Source: Anaerotignum sp.
GTDB taxonomy: Bacteria > Bacillota > Clostridia > Lachnospirales > Anaerotignaceae
NCBI GenBank assembly: GCA_020024455.1
Contig: JAHHTU010000046.1
Coordinates: 1 to 13,604 of the forward strand
DNA: 13,604 nt
Reading direction: 5' to 3'
Part shown: piece by piece, positions 7,407-13,604 of the stretch
How the letters are laid out: every line of letters begins with the position of its first letter
Position numbering within the stretch: position 1 is the first letter of the stretch
Program-made: the position numbers and the translations under genes
Notes under the pieces: generated by a model
The model's database searches: none
What the model was told of the DNA's origin: nothing
What the model saw: only the letters and a program-made list of their open reading frames with translations

Positions 7407-7431
7407 GCATATGGACAAAGGGGGTTTTTTT

Positions 7432-8289
7432 ATGAAAATTGGTTTGGTATTGGAAGGTGGGGCATCTCGTGGTGTGTATACAGCTGGGGTGTTGGATTGT
7501 TTTATGGAAGAAAATATTAGATTTCCGTATATTGTTGGGGTATCGGCGGGTGCTTGCAACGGTGCAGATTATGTGTCTTGGCAAATTGGCAGAACACGCA
7601 GAACGATGATACAAAAAGACAAGAAATACGCTTATATGGGAATACGTACGTTACTTCGCAAAAAACAACTCATGGATATGGATTTGATATTTGATACATT
7701 CCCAAACGAGTATTTTCCGTTTGATTATGACACCTATTTTGCATCGGATATGGAAATCGAATATGGCTGTACAGATTGCGAAACAGGCAAAGCGGTATTT
7801 TTGAAAGAGGACAAAAACCCCCAGCGATTGATGCAGATATTAAAAGCCTCTTGTGCCATGCCGGGGGCAGCATACCCTGTGGAGGTGGACGGAAAGTTTT
7901 ATATAGATGGCGGTGTATCTGACTCTATTCCTGTGCAACACGCATTTGATATGGGGTGTGACAAAGTGGTGGTTGTGCAAACCAGAAGCAGAGGATTTTC
8001 CATGAAACCCGAACGCACCACAAAACTGATTGCAAAAATGTATCATAAATATCCTGCGGTGCAAGCTGCCATATCAAAAAGACCATTGGTATATAACAAA
8101 AACCTGATTGCCATTCGCCGTTTGGAGGCAGAGGGCAAAGTCTTTGTCATACGTCCGGAAATACAAGAAGTCAAAAGAACAGAAAAAGATTTTTATAAGT
8201 TGATGCGTTTTTATCACTATGGTTATGAACAAACACGCCATCACTTATCTGCATTAAGAGCTTTTTTAAGCGAGGAGGAGATTCGTTGA
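7432..8289 (+). CDS. patatin-like phospholipase (RssA/YjjU-type serine hydrolase)
   Basis: A 285-residue cytoplasmic or membrane-associated lipid acyl hydrolase. It shows the full patatin set: the oxyanion loop LEGGASRGVYTAGVL (residues 7-21), the nucleophile elbow GVSAGA with Ser38, and the catalytic aspartate in DGG (Asp159). This gives a Ser-Asp dyad that cleaves fatty acyl esters of phospholipids or similar substrates. The remaining C-terminal 100 residues are basic and helical, as in YjjU-type proteins. ATG 7432 is chosen because AAAGGGGG (7417-7424) lies 7 bases upstream; the in-frame TTG at 7405 lies inside the terminator. The gene overlaps the next by four bases and opens a five-gene unit. 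No promoter of its own could be found in the short gap after the terminator. Confidence 0.92.
   Translation: MKIGLVLEGGASRGVYTAGVLDCFMEENIRFPYIVGVSAGACNGADYVSWQIGRTRRTMIQKDKKYAYMGIRTLLRKKQLMDMDLIFDTFPNEYFPFDYDTYFASDMEIEYGCTDCETGKAVFLKEDKNPQRLMQILKASCAMPGAAYPVEVDGKFYIDGGVSDSIPVQHAFDMGCDKVVVVQTRSRGFSMKPERTTKLIAKMYHKYPAVQAAISKRPLVYNKNLIAIRRLEAEGKVFVIRPEIQEVKRTEKDFYKLMRFYHYGYEQTRHHLSALRAFLSEEEIR
8272..8280 (+). promoter_or_regulatory. ribosome binding site that favours a TTG start at 8286
   Basis: GAGGAGGAG lies 5-8 bases before TTG 8286, an ideal distance. The first ATG in the frame (8298) is 17 bases away. The TTG overlaps the stop of the upstream gene as TTGA, indicating coupled translation. 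Confidence 0.7.
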
Positions 8290-8993
8290 AATTAAATATG
8301 TTGACACCTTATGTGTATTATACAGAACATGACAGCACAACAGACCGTCCCTGTTTGGGGTATGTCAAAGGAGAACGATATGCTTTGATGTTAGATGCAG
8401 GCAATTCTGCGTCACACGTCAAACAATTTTATCAGGCGGTGCAAGAACAAGGCTTTGTTTTGCCGACATTTTGTGCCATTACACATTCCCATTGGGACCA
8501 TACATTTGGTATGGCAGCAACAGGGATTGCTTGCATTGCGTCCATACAAACACAACAGAAGTTGGAACAGATGGCAACATGGAAATGGGCAGAATGTGAT
8601 ATGCAAAACAGATTGCAAACAGGGGAAGAAAGTCCGTTTTGTGATACACATATTCGTTTAGAATATCCGGACAGAACCGAAATACAGGTCAAACCCGCAG
8701 ACATTGTGTTTGAAAACCGTTTGTCTTTGGATTTGGGTGGTATATGGGCAGAAATTTTCCATGTGATTTCTCCACATACAGCAGATAGTGTGGTAATATT
8801 AGTAGATGATGTCTTGTTTTTGGGGGATAGTTATTGCTCTGTGCCTGTGGGCGATGATTGGATATATGATAAAAGATTATTGCGTTTGTATATCCAAGCA
8901 CTAAAAGACATTGATTTTGCACAGTGTATCAAAGGACATCACCCACCACAAACAAAAGCAGCATTGTTACAAGAATTAGAAGCAGCGTTATAA
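8286..8993 (+). CDS. metallo-beta-lactamase-fold hydrolase
   Basis: A 235-residue metal-dependent hydrolase of the MBL fold. The metal-binding residues are visible in order: HSHWDH (His67, His69, Asp71, His72), His164 in ISPHTADS, Asp181 in FLGDSYC, and His218/His219 in KGHHPP. The metal site is therefore complete. Family members act as thioesterases, lactonases, glyoxalase II or phosphodiesterases; nothing in the sequence picks one. Its start is TTG 8286, based on the strong ribosome binding site and the four-base overlap with the patatin gene. The tight coupling to a lipase suggests a shared substrate class, such as acyl compounds, but this is inference. The downstream sugar kinase follows after a 16-base gap. 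Confidence 0.9.
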   Translation: MKLNMLTPYVYYTEHDSTTDRPCLGYVKGERYALMLDAGNSASHVKQFYQAVQEQGFVLPTFCAITHSHWDHTFGMAATGIACIASIQTQQKLEQMATWKWAECDMQNRLQTGEESPFCDTHIRLEYPDRTEIQVKPADIVFENRLSLDLGGIWAEIFHVISPHTADSVVILVDDVLFLGDSYCSVPVGDDWIYDKRLLRLYIQALKDIDFAQCIKGHHPPQTKAALLQELEAAL

Positions 8994-9009
8994 ACGGGAG
9001 GAAACAAAA

Positions 9010-9942
9010 ATGTGTCAGACATTGGTCATCGGGTCGTCAGTGGTAGATGTGATTATCAAAATCGAACACCTGCCTGTCAAAAAAGAGGATATTCATATCA
9101 TCAAACAAAGTCGTTCTTTGGGTGGTTGTGCATATTTGGTAAGTGATATTTTGCGACATTTTCATGCACCATACAGCTTATGTACTGCGGTGGGTGGCGG
9201 CTTATATGGCAATTTTGTATATGAAAAATTGCAGCAAAGAGGCGTACCCATTCATGTGCATATACCACAGGAGGAAAACGGTTGTTGTTATTGTATGGTA
9301 GAGGCTGACGGCGAGCGGACGTTTATTGTAGACCATGGGATTGAATATACATTTTATGAAGAATATTTGAAAACCATTGACACAAATTCGATTGACAGTG
9401 TTTATATTTGTGGGCTGGAAATAGAAGAATATACGGGTTGGAATATCATACAATATTTGCAAAAACACCCACAATATCAAGTGTATTTTGCCCCAGGCCC
9501 TCGTATTTTGAAAATTGAGGAAGAAAAATGGAATGCCATTTTGACATTGCACCCGATATTGCATTTGAATGAGCAAGAAAGTATGGAAGTAACGCATTGT
9601 GACAATGTGGAACAGGCGGCAAAAGTATTGTATGCCATGACACAAAATACAGTCATTATCACATTGGGAGAAAAGGGTGCTTATTGTTTTGATGGCAGCC
9701 AAAGCTATATGGCAGAACCGGTCAAAACAACGGTCGTAGACACCATTGGTGCAGGTGATGCCCATGTGGGTGCTATCATTTCTGCCAGAAGATTTGGCTG
9801 CACTTGGACAGAGGCTTTACAGGTGGCAAATACGGTTTCTGCGGCTGTGGTGGCAAAAGAAGGCGGCTTGTTGGAACAGGAAGATTTTGTTGCAGTACAA
9901 ACACGTTTGGATAAAACCATACAGCAAAAGTTTGGTTGGTAA
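9010..9942 (+). CDS. PfkB-family carbohydrate kinase
   Basis: A 310-residue ribokinase-like sugar or nucleoside kinase. The N-terminal VIGSSVVDVI strand, the LGGCAYLVSDILRHF segment (residues 37-51, PfkB signature 1 region, usually GGxxxN) and the VGGGLYGNFV motif are present. The C-terminal signature is DTIGAGDAHVGAI (residues 244-256), with Asp250 as catalytic base in the anion hole. Signature 1 has GGCAYLV in place of the common GGxxxNVA, so the sugar-binding pocket may be unusual. The substrate (ribose, fructose, nucleoside, tagatose or other) cannot be named. GGGAGG (8996-9001) lies 8 bases before ATG 9010. It is the third gene of the 7432-10950 unit; the Nudix gene follows after 16 bases. 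Confidence 0.9.
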   Translation: MCQTLVIGSSVVDVIIKIEHLPVKKEDIHIIKQSRSLGGCAYLVSDILRHFHAPYSLCTAVGGGLYGNFVYEKLQQRGVPIHVHIPQEENGCCYCMVEADGERTFIVDHGIEYTFYEEYLKTIDTNSIDSVYICGLEIEEYTGWNIIQYLQKHPQYQVYFAPGPRILKIEEEKWNAILTLHPILHLNEQESMEVTHCDNVEQAAKVLYAMTQNTVIITLGEKGAYCFDGSQSYMAEPVKTTVVDTIGAGDAHVGAIISARRFGCTWTEALQVANTVSAAVVAKEGGLLEQEDFVAVQTRLDKTIQQKFGW

Positions 9943-9958
9943 AGAAAGGGGTATGGTT

Positions 9959-10354
9959 ATGGCTGTGGAAGTGGTGGCAGCGTTGCTTTGGGAGAATGAG
10001 CGTTTTTTGATTTGTCAACGTCCCGCAAATAAAGCAAGGGCTTTGTTGTGGGAGTTTGTTGGCGGAAAAGTGGAAGCGGGCGAAACCAAACAACAAGCAT
10101 TGCAAAGAGAATGTATGGAGGAATTGGGTGTGCATATTTCTGTGGGTGATGTGTTTATGGAAGTGACACACACCTATCCGGATATCACCGTGCATTTGAC
10201 ATTGTTTCATGCAACGATTGTGGCAGGAGAACCACAAAAATTGGAACACCATGATTTGCAGTGGATTACGACCGCAGAAATTCCGAAATATACATTTTGT
10301 CCTGCGGATATAGAAATATTGGACGCATTACAGAAGAAAGGAGCGACAATATGA
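9959..10354 (+). CDS. Nudix hydrolase, MutT-like
   Basis: A 131-residue NTP pyrophosphohydrolase. The Nudix box is complete at residues 36-58: Gly36, Glu42, then Arg50-Glu51-x2-Glu54-Glu55-x-Gly57, which binds Mg2+ and cleaves X-linked nucleoside diphosphates. The flanking LLWEFVGGKVE and the C-terminal 'LQWITTAEI' and 'CPADIEIL' patterns place it near MutT/8-oxo-dGTP diphosphatases, although substrate is not certain. ATG 9959 is preferred over ATG 9953 because GAAAGGGG (9944-9951) is 7 bases from the former and only one from the latter. Its stop overlaps the next start by ATGA. It is the fourth gene of the unit and may clean oxidised or modified nucleotides. Confidence 0.9.
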   Translation: MAVEVVAALLWENERFLICQRPANKARALLWEFVGGKVEAGETKQQALQRECMEELGVHISVGDVFMEVTHTYPDITVHLTLFHATIVAGEPQKLEHHDLQWITTAEIPKYTFCPADIEILDALQKKGATI

Positions 10355-10950
10355 AAAAAATAGTATTGGCAGCAATGCTTACTGCTGTTTTGGCAAGCGG
10401 TTGTGGTGCAAATACAACACACAATACAGTTTCTTTGTATGGGAAAGGTTTGGAGATGGCACAATTATTGGATAAAATGGCAGAAGATGATGCATATGTG
10501 CAGTTGTTTTCACAAAATGATGGATTGAAACAGGTGATACAAAACATCGGCAGTCAAACCTATACAACACCAAAAGCGGTATATGCCGTGACAGACGCAG
10601 GTGCATTATTCTTGCAGATGGCAGATTTACCGAAAGATGAAACACTGCAAAAAGTCATAGAGCGAAAAACAAGCACTGTATGGACAACACAAATCAATGG
10701 CATACAAGGAGCGGAATTTTTGGCGGCTACATCTATTTTGTTGTATGATGAAAGTTTTCTGTATGAGGGTTTGCAAAAACCAACCACATATTTGTACACA
10801 TATGATGGGGCATATAGTGTTGCAGTGACGTATATCCCATATGAAAACGGTGTGGTGAAAGCAACGGCAAGTATTTTGAAAGCAGATGCAAGCATATTGG
10901 AATTGCTCAAACAAATTCCAGATATTACAATAGAAGAAGTGAAACAGTGA
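10351..10950 (+). CDS. small predicted lipoprotein of unknown function
   Basis: A 199-residue protein with a lipoprotein signal: MKK, a hydrophobic stretch, then LASGC with Cys18 as the likely lipidation site; the -3 residue is Ala, slightly off the usual box. The mature part is soluble, mixed alpha/beta, with no recognised family, repeats or membrane segments. ATG 10351 is supported by AAAGGAG (10337-10343) 7 bases upstream and the ATGA overlap with the Nudix gene. Longer in-frame starts lie inside the Nudix gene and would hide the signal peptide. It is the last gene of the five-gene unit and is followed directly by a terminator. The link with the cytoplasmic enzymes is by operon only. Confidence 0.82.
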   Translation: MKKIVLAAMLTAVLASGCGANTTHNTVSLYGKGLEMAQLLDKMAEDDAYVQLFSQNDGLKQVIQNIGSQTYTTPKAVYAVTDAGALFLQMADLPKDETLQKVIERKTSTVWTTQINGIQGAEFLAATSILLYDESFLYEGLQKPTTYLYTYDGAYSVAVTYIPYENGVVKATASILKADASILELLKQIPDITIEEVKQ

Positions 10951-10984
10951 AAAAAGGAGAATACAGGTTGTATTCTCCTTTTTT
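10951..10984. terminator. bidirectional rho-independent terminator between convergent genes
   Basis: AAAAAGGAGAATACA (10951-10965) pairs with TGTATTCTCCTTTTT (from 10969) around the loop GGT, with a run of T to 10984. A 15-bp stem with A and T runs on either side serves both the plus-strand lipoprotein gene and the minus-strand gene that ends at 10988. Confidence 0.92.
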
Positions 10985-10987
10985 GTA

Positions 10988-11614
10988 TCAAATGTTATCA
11001 TATACGATGGTTCTACTGTTTTTGATATTTGATGATATATCCAATAATTGTTCAAAATTTTGTTTTTCCAATGATTGCAAATAGTTTGTGAAAGCGTGTA
11101 ATTCGTTCCAATATTGATTACCAAATTCTGTGTAGCCTGCATTGCAAAGCGTTTTTGCAGTTTGTTCATACATAGCAGCAAAGTTGTATTTGTCATGCAT
11201 GATATCACCATCTAAAAATTCTAACGGCTCAATAAAAGGACTATCTTCCTCGATATTGTTCAGACTATTTTGATATTGGTGATATGTACGAAAAGATAAC
11301 ATTTCTATAATCGAAGCATGATAAATATTGACGTCTTTGAGGTGGATTTTTTCATTGTATTCCGTTCCGTCTTTGTATTCGCCCCAAACCAGCATGACAG
11401 GGTCATCAGGAGAGGAATTTTTGTCATATGCAATGCGTATGGTTTGTCCTGATGTAGCTGCACTGGAATATAAAGCATGTGGTTTTTCAAATGTTTCGGA
11501 CGTTTGCATCACTTGTGTTTGCATGAAGTTTTGTGTGGTTTGTTTGGTTTGTTTGGGCTGTGTTTTTTGAATATTTGGCATATAGCCAAAAGAACCAATA
11601 TGAGAAATTTGCAT
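10988..11614 (-). CDS. unrecognised protein with a Gln/Thr-rich N-terminus
   Basis: A 208-residue protein I cannot place in a family. Residues 1-14 (MQISHIGSFGYMPN) are followed by a low-complexity stretch, about 15-40, rich in Gln, Thr and Lys (TQPKQTKQTTQNF). Residues 55-105 look like mixed beta structure (TIRIAYD, PVMLVWGEY), and 100-195 are mostly helical with several Trp/Tyr. There is no signal peptide or membrane segment. The short MxI-xx-IG-type N-terminus followed by a flexible region is reminiscent of clostridial proteins near motility or export genes, but I cannot support that link here. ATG 11614 has AAAGGGG (11624-11630) about 9 bases upstream. It shares a bidirectional terminator with the plus-strand unit and is transcribed alone. 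Confidence 0.75.
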   Translation of the reverse strand: MQISHIGSFGYMPNIQKTQPKQTKQTTQNFMQTQVMQTSETFEKPHALYSSAATSGQTIRIAYDKNSSPDDPVMLVWGEYKDGTEYNEKIHLKDVNIYHASIIEMLSFRTYHQYQNSLNNIEEDSPFIEPLEFLDGDIMHDKYNFAAMYEQTAKTLCNAGYTEFGNQYWNELHAFTNYLQSLEKQNFEQLLDISSNIKNSRTIVYDNI

Positions 11615-11660
11615 CAGTGAAAACCCCTTTCAAAAATTGTGATGGTTGATAGATAAGCAT

Positions 11661-11689
11661 AGCATATCATTGTTTATGATAAAATACAA
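11661..11689 (-). promoter_or_regulatory. candidate promoter of the Gln/Thr-rich protein gene, with an inverted repeat
   Basis: On the minus strand, TTGTAT (11689-11684), a 17-base spacer, and TATGCT (11666-11661). The -35 is poor (3/6). A small inverted repeat, TATCAT-TGTTT-ATGATA (11665-11681), falls in the spacer and the edge of the -10 and could be an operator; six-base A/T-rich arms are weak evidence. Confidence 0.35.
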
Positions 11690-11841
11690 TGTGGTATTTG
11701 TATCATATCCAAATAAAGAAATTGTGACATTTTTACAAAAAGTGCAAAAGGAGAATCCATAAAGGTCATTATAGAAACAGAAAGTAGTCATAAAAATAAT
11801 CAAGTATGGTTAGAATTTACCACAAAATATTACAATAAAAA
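11676..11841 (+). pseudogene. possible decayed small ORF with one frame break
   Basis: From ATG 11676, 28 codons read as a protein-like sequence (MIKYNVVFVSYPNKEIVTFL and onward) to TAA at 11760-11762. Directly at that point the -1 frame continues open for about 27 codons as IKVIIETESSHKNNQVWLEF and TTKYYNKK into the terminator. A one-base insertion before 11759 would join them into one ORF. There is no Shine-Dalgarno before the ATG, the ORF overlaps a minus-strand promoter candidate, and the family is unknown. It may be a relic, or non-coding sequence that happens to read well. Confidence 0.25.
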
Positions 11842-11864
11842 AACGGTGGTTTCCCACCGTTTTT
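11839..11864 (-). terminator. rho-independent terminator of cstA
   Basis: ACGGTGG (11843-11849) pairs with CCACCGT (11854-11860) around TTTC, extended by A-T pairs on both sides. On the minus strand the A run 11837-11843 supplies the U tract. It lies about ten bases beyond the cstA stop. The T run at 11861-11870 makes it usable in the plus direction too. Confidence 0.9.
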
Positions 11865-11874
11865 ATTTTTATGA

Positions 11875-13359
11875 TTATTCTTCCGTTTTGTTTGCTGCGT
11901 ATTTTTTACCAATAAGAGGTACATAAATAATATACAGGATAGCCAAGACAGCACCGGCAATGTATGCGATATTCAAAGGCAATCCGAACCCGATTTTGCT
12001 GTTTAACAAGAAAGAAGAAACGATAAACAGATAGAATGCACCGGGTAACAAGGAAATCAAGAATGCATATTTTGGAGCACCTTTTTTCGCAATCAAGTAT
12101 ACGGAAATTGCTGCAAATGCAAATACTGCGATTGTTTGGTTTGCCCATGCGAAGTATCTCCACAAAACGTTGAAGCCCTGTGGATTGATTTTTGCAAATA
12201 CCAAAATGGCAATGACAGGAATAAACAAGCAAGCAGTAACCATCAAACGGTTTTTCTTTTGTTTTTGGTCAATGTGCAAGTATTCTGCAACAATCAAACG
12301 GCAAGAACGCAATGCTGTATCACCAGATGTGATAGGCAGAATGATAACACCCAAAATTGCAATCAAACCACCGATAGGTCCTAACAAGTCTTTGGAAACT
12401 TCACCAACAACGCCGGTAGCACCGCTCAAAGAACCTTTGTTGTAGATACCCATAGCTGCTGCTGCCCAAATCATAGCGATGAAACCTTCCAAAATCATCA
12501 TCCAGTAGAATGTGAAGCCACCTTCTTTTTCAGATGTTATGCTACGACCAATCAATGTACATTGCGTAGAGTGGAAACCAGATGTAATACCACAAGCAAC
12601 CGTTACAAAGAATACAGGGAAGAAAGGTGTACCTGCACCTGTGTTACCGGCTGCATCCCACAAAGGATACAGATTGAACAAACCATTGAAACCATTGGAC
12701 AAGTCCAAATCCATCAATTCATAGCCTTTGAAGAACAAACCAAAGAATACCCCTACTGCGGACAGTAACAATACTGCACCGAAGATTGGATAAATTCTAC
12801 CGATGATTTTATCAATAGGGAACAATGTAGCAATCAGGTAGTAAACCAAAATCACGCCGTAGATAATCCATGTACCGGCGGTTACACCTTCGATACGTGC
12901 AATTTCTGTTGCAAACAAGTCACCAGGTGTGTATGTAAATACTGCACCAACCAACAGCAATAAAATCAGCAAGAATATATTGTATACTTGGTAAACTTTA
13001 TTGCCCAGGAATTTGTTTACAATACCGGGCATCTGTGCACCGTCTTGACGCAAGGACATCATACCACAAAGGTAGTCATGTGTTGCACCACTGATAACAC
13101 AGCCGATGGGAATGGTAATAAAAGCGATGGGTCCAAATAAGATACCCTGAATAGGTCCGAAGATAGGACCGGTACCTGCGATATTGAGCAGGTTAATCAA
13201 AGCGTTTTTGAATTTGCTCATAGGAACAAAGTCTACGCCGTCGTTGTTTTTGACAGCGGGTGTTTGTCTGTCGTCCGGGTGGAAGATATGTTCCACGAAT
13301 TTTCCGTACAGAGCACCGCCGACAATCAAAAGTACAAGTCCGATAATAAATGTTGTCAT
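11875..13359 (-). CDS. cstA: CstA-family carbon starvation protein / pyruvate or peptide transporter
   Basis: A 494-residue integral membrane transporter with many hydrophobic helices over its whole length. CstA hallmarks are seen in order: PDDRQTPA (28-35), NIAGTGPIFGPIQG (59-72), GATHDYLCGMMSLR (91-104), a central GFHSTQCTLIGRS segment, EGFIAMIWAAAA, and a C-terminal bundle beginning near LWRYFAWANQTIA. E. coli CstA and BtsT are about 700 residues; this shorter form is common in Firmicutes and lacks the extra C-terminal helices. E. coli relatives import pyruvate and possibly peptides; the substrate here is inferred. GGGGAGG lies 8 bases before ATG 13359. The gene stands alone between its promoters and a terminator. 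Its codons use more ATC, GGT, TAC and AAC than the neighbouring genes, a sign of high expression. Confidence 0.93.
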   Translation of the reverse strand: MTTFIIGLVLLIVGGALYGKFVEHIFHPDDRQTPAVKNNDGVDFVPMSKFKNALINLLNIAGTGPIFGPIQGILFGPIAFITIPIGCVISGATHDYLCGMMSLRQDGAQMPGIVNKFLGNKVYQVYNIFLLILLLLVGAVFTYTPGDLFATEIARIEGVTAGTWIIYGVILVYYLIATLFPIDKIIGRIYPIFGAVLLLSAVGVFFGLFFKGYELMDLDLSNGFNGLFNLYPLWDAAGNTGAGTPFFPVFFVTVACGITSGFHSTQCTLIGRSITSEKEGGFTFYWMMILEGFIAMIWAAAAMGIYNKGSLSGATGVVGEVSKDLLGPIGGLIAILGVIILPITSGDTALRSCRLIVAEYLHIDQKQKKNRLMVTACLFIPVIAILVFAKINPQGFNVLWRYFAWANQTIAVFAFAAISVYLIAKKGAPKYAFLISLLPGAFYLFIVSSFLLNSKIGFGLPLNIAYIAGAVLAILYIIYVPLIGKKYAANKTEE

Positions 13360-13396
13360 GAATAATGCCTCCCCTTCTTAGGTTTATTTTATATTT

Positions 13397-13440
13397 GCTT
13401 TGTTGGGTATAATAAAAGAAAGATAAATATATAACAAAGC
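13397..13440. repeat. 8-bp inverted repeat in the cstA leader
   Basis: GCTTTGTT (13397-13404) and AACAAAGC (13433-13440) are perfect inverted repeats 28 bases apart. If transcription starts from the upstream promoter (near 13442), the pair falls in the first 45 bases of the mRNA and could form a hairpin; at DNA level it could be a two-site operator around the second promoter. Confidence 0.5.
13409..13437 (-). promoter_or_regulatory. second candidate cstA promoter
   Basis: On the minus strand, TTGTTA (13437-13432), a 17-base spacer, and TATTAT (13414-13409). The -35 lies inside one arm of the inverted repeat, so a repressor on that repeat would block it. Confidence 0.4.
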
Positions 13441-13448
13441 CTATTCTT

Positions 13449-13502
13449 ATTATATAAAGAATATTTATTTTTTCAAGTGAAAAAACAAAAAAAACAAAAA
13501 AA
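13449..13502 (-). promoter_or_regulatory. main candidate cstA promoter with A/T-rich upstream tract
   Basis: On the minus strand, TTGAAA (13476-13471), a 16-base spacer, and a perfect TATAAT (13454-13449). Directly upstream (13480-13502) lie phased runs of A/T that resemble an UP element bound by the RNA polymerase alpha subunit. The rest of the upstream region to the window end (13503-13604) shows no gene. Confidence 0.65.
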
Positions 13503-13604
13503 TGTATAAAAAGTATAGAAAAATGGCATAAAACATATCGTGTTTTCCAGATATTGGATTTTGTGTATTTCATACAAAACAATATGTCTTTTGTTGCATA
13601 AAAG

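Noticed and set aside
7391..7419. TTGACA as a -35 box for the patatin gene
   Set aside because: It is part of the terminator stem and there is no -10-like hexamer at 16-18 bases (GACAAA only).
10261..10350. Longer N-terminus for the small lipoprotein starting at GTG
   Set aside because: It overlaps the Nudix gene, bears many charged residues before the signal peptide and has no ribosome binding site.
13480..13502. A-rich run as a simple-sequence repeat or origin element
   Set aside because: Its position directly upstream of the cstA -35 box and the lack of DnaA boxes fit a promoter UP tract better.
13193..13582. A long minus-strand reading frame running across the cstA start
   Set aside because: It is out of frame with cstA, covers the promoter region and the most conserved part of cstA, has no ribosome binding site and gives a low-complexity translation.

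Overview
The window looks like chromosomal DNA of an AT-rich, Gram-positive anaerobe of the class Clostridia. The clues are strong AAGGAGG-type ribosome binding sites, A/T-rich intergenic DNA with compact rho-independent terminators, and Clostridia-typical families (a C_GCAxxG_C_C redox protein, a copper-amine-oxidase N-domain/RsiV-like exported protein, a two-component RND pump with a lipoprotein adaptor and no outer-membrane channel gene, and a short CstA). Assignment below class is a guess. No prophage, insertion sequence, CRISPR array or rRNA was seen. The content is mainly ordinary core and stress-response genes, with several informative regulatory details.

Layout. (1) 1-88: 3' part of an initiator tRNA-Met and its terminator. 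(2) 97-861, minus strand: a TipAL-type MerR regulator broken by one in-frame TAA. It keeps an internal Shine-Dalgarno and start codon that would give a separate TipAS-like protein. Its promoter has the 19-bp spacer typical of MerR-controlled promoters. (3) 1010-2522, plus strand: a cysteine-rich C_GCAxxG_C_C protein overlapping an exported CuAO_N + DUF3298-like protein, then a terminator. (4) 2563-7406: a MarR-type regulator, an RND adaptor lipoprotein and an RND pump, tightly spaced. A 29-bp near-perfect palindrome covers the -10 box, suggesting autorepression and ligand-induced efflux. (5) 7432-10984: five tightly packed genes (patatin-like lipase, metallo-beta-lactamase-fold hydrolase, PfkB sugar kinase, Nudix hydrolase, small lipoprotein) ending at a bidirectional terminator. 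(6) 10988-11614, minus strand: an unrecognised protein with a Gln/Thr-rich N-terminus. (7) 11615-11874: a gap holding a promoter-like site, a possible decayed small ORF and a terminator. (8) 11875-13359, minus strand: CstA-family transporter with two candidate promoters, an A/T-rich upstream tract and an 8-bp inverted repeat in its leader.

How the parts fit. The MerR/TipA-like and MarR-like regulators are drug- and stress-sensing families, each next to plausible targets: the divergent redox/exported pair for the first, the RND pump for the second. The five-gene block mixes lipid, sugar and nucleotide metabolism with no obvious single pathway. CstA is a predicted pyruvate or peptide importer. 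The observations most worth checking are the nonsense codon plus internal start in the TipA-like gene and the MarR operator palindrome.
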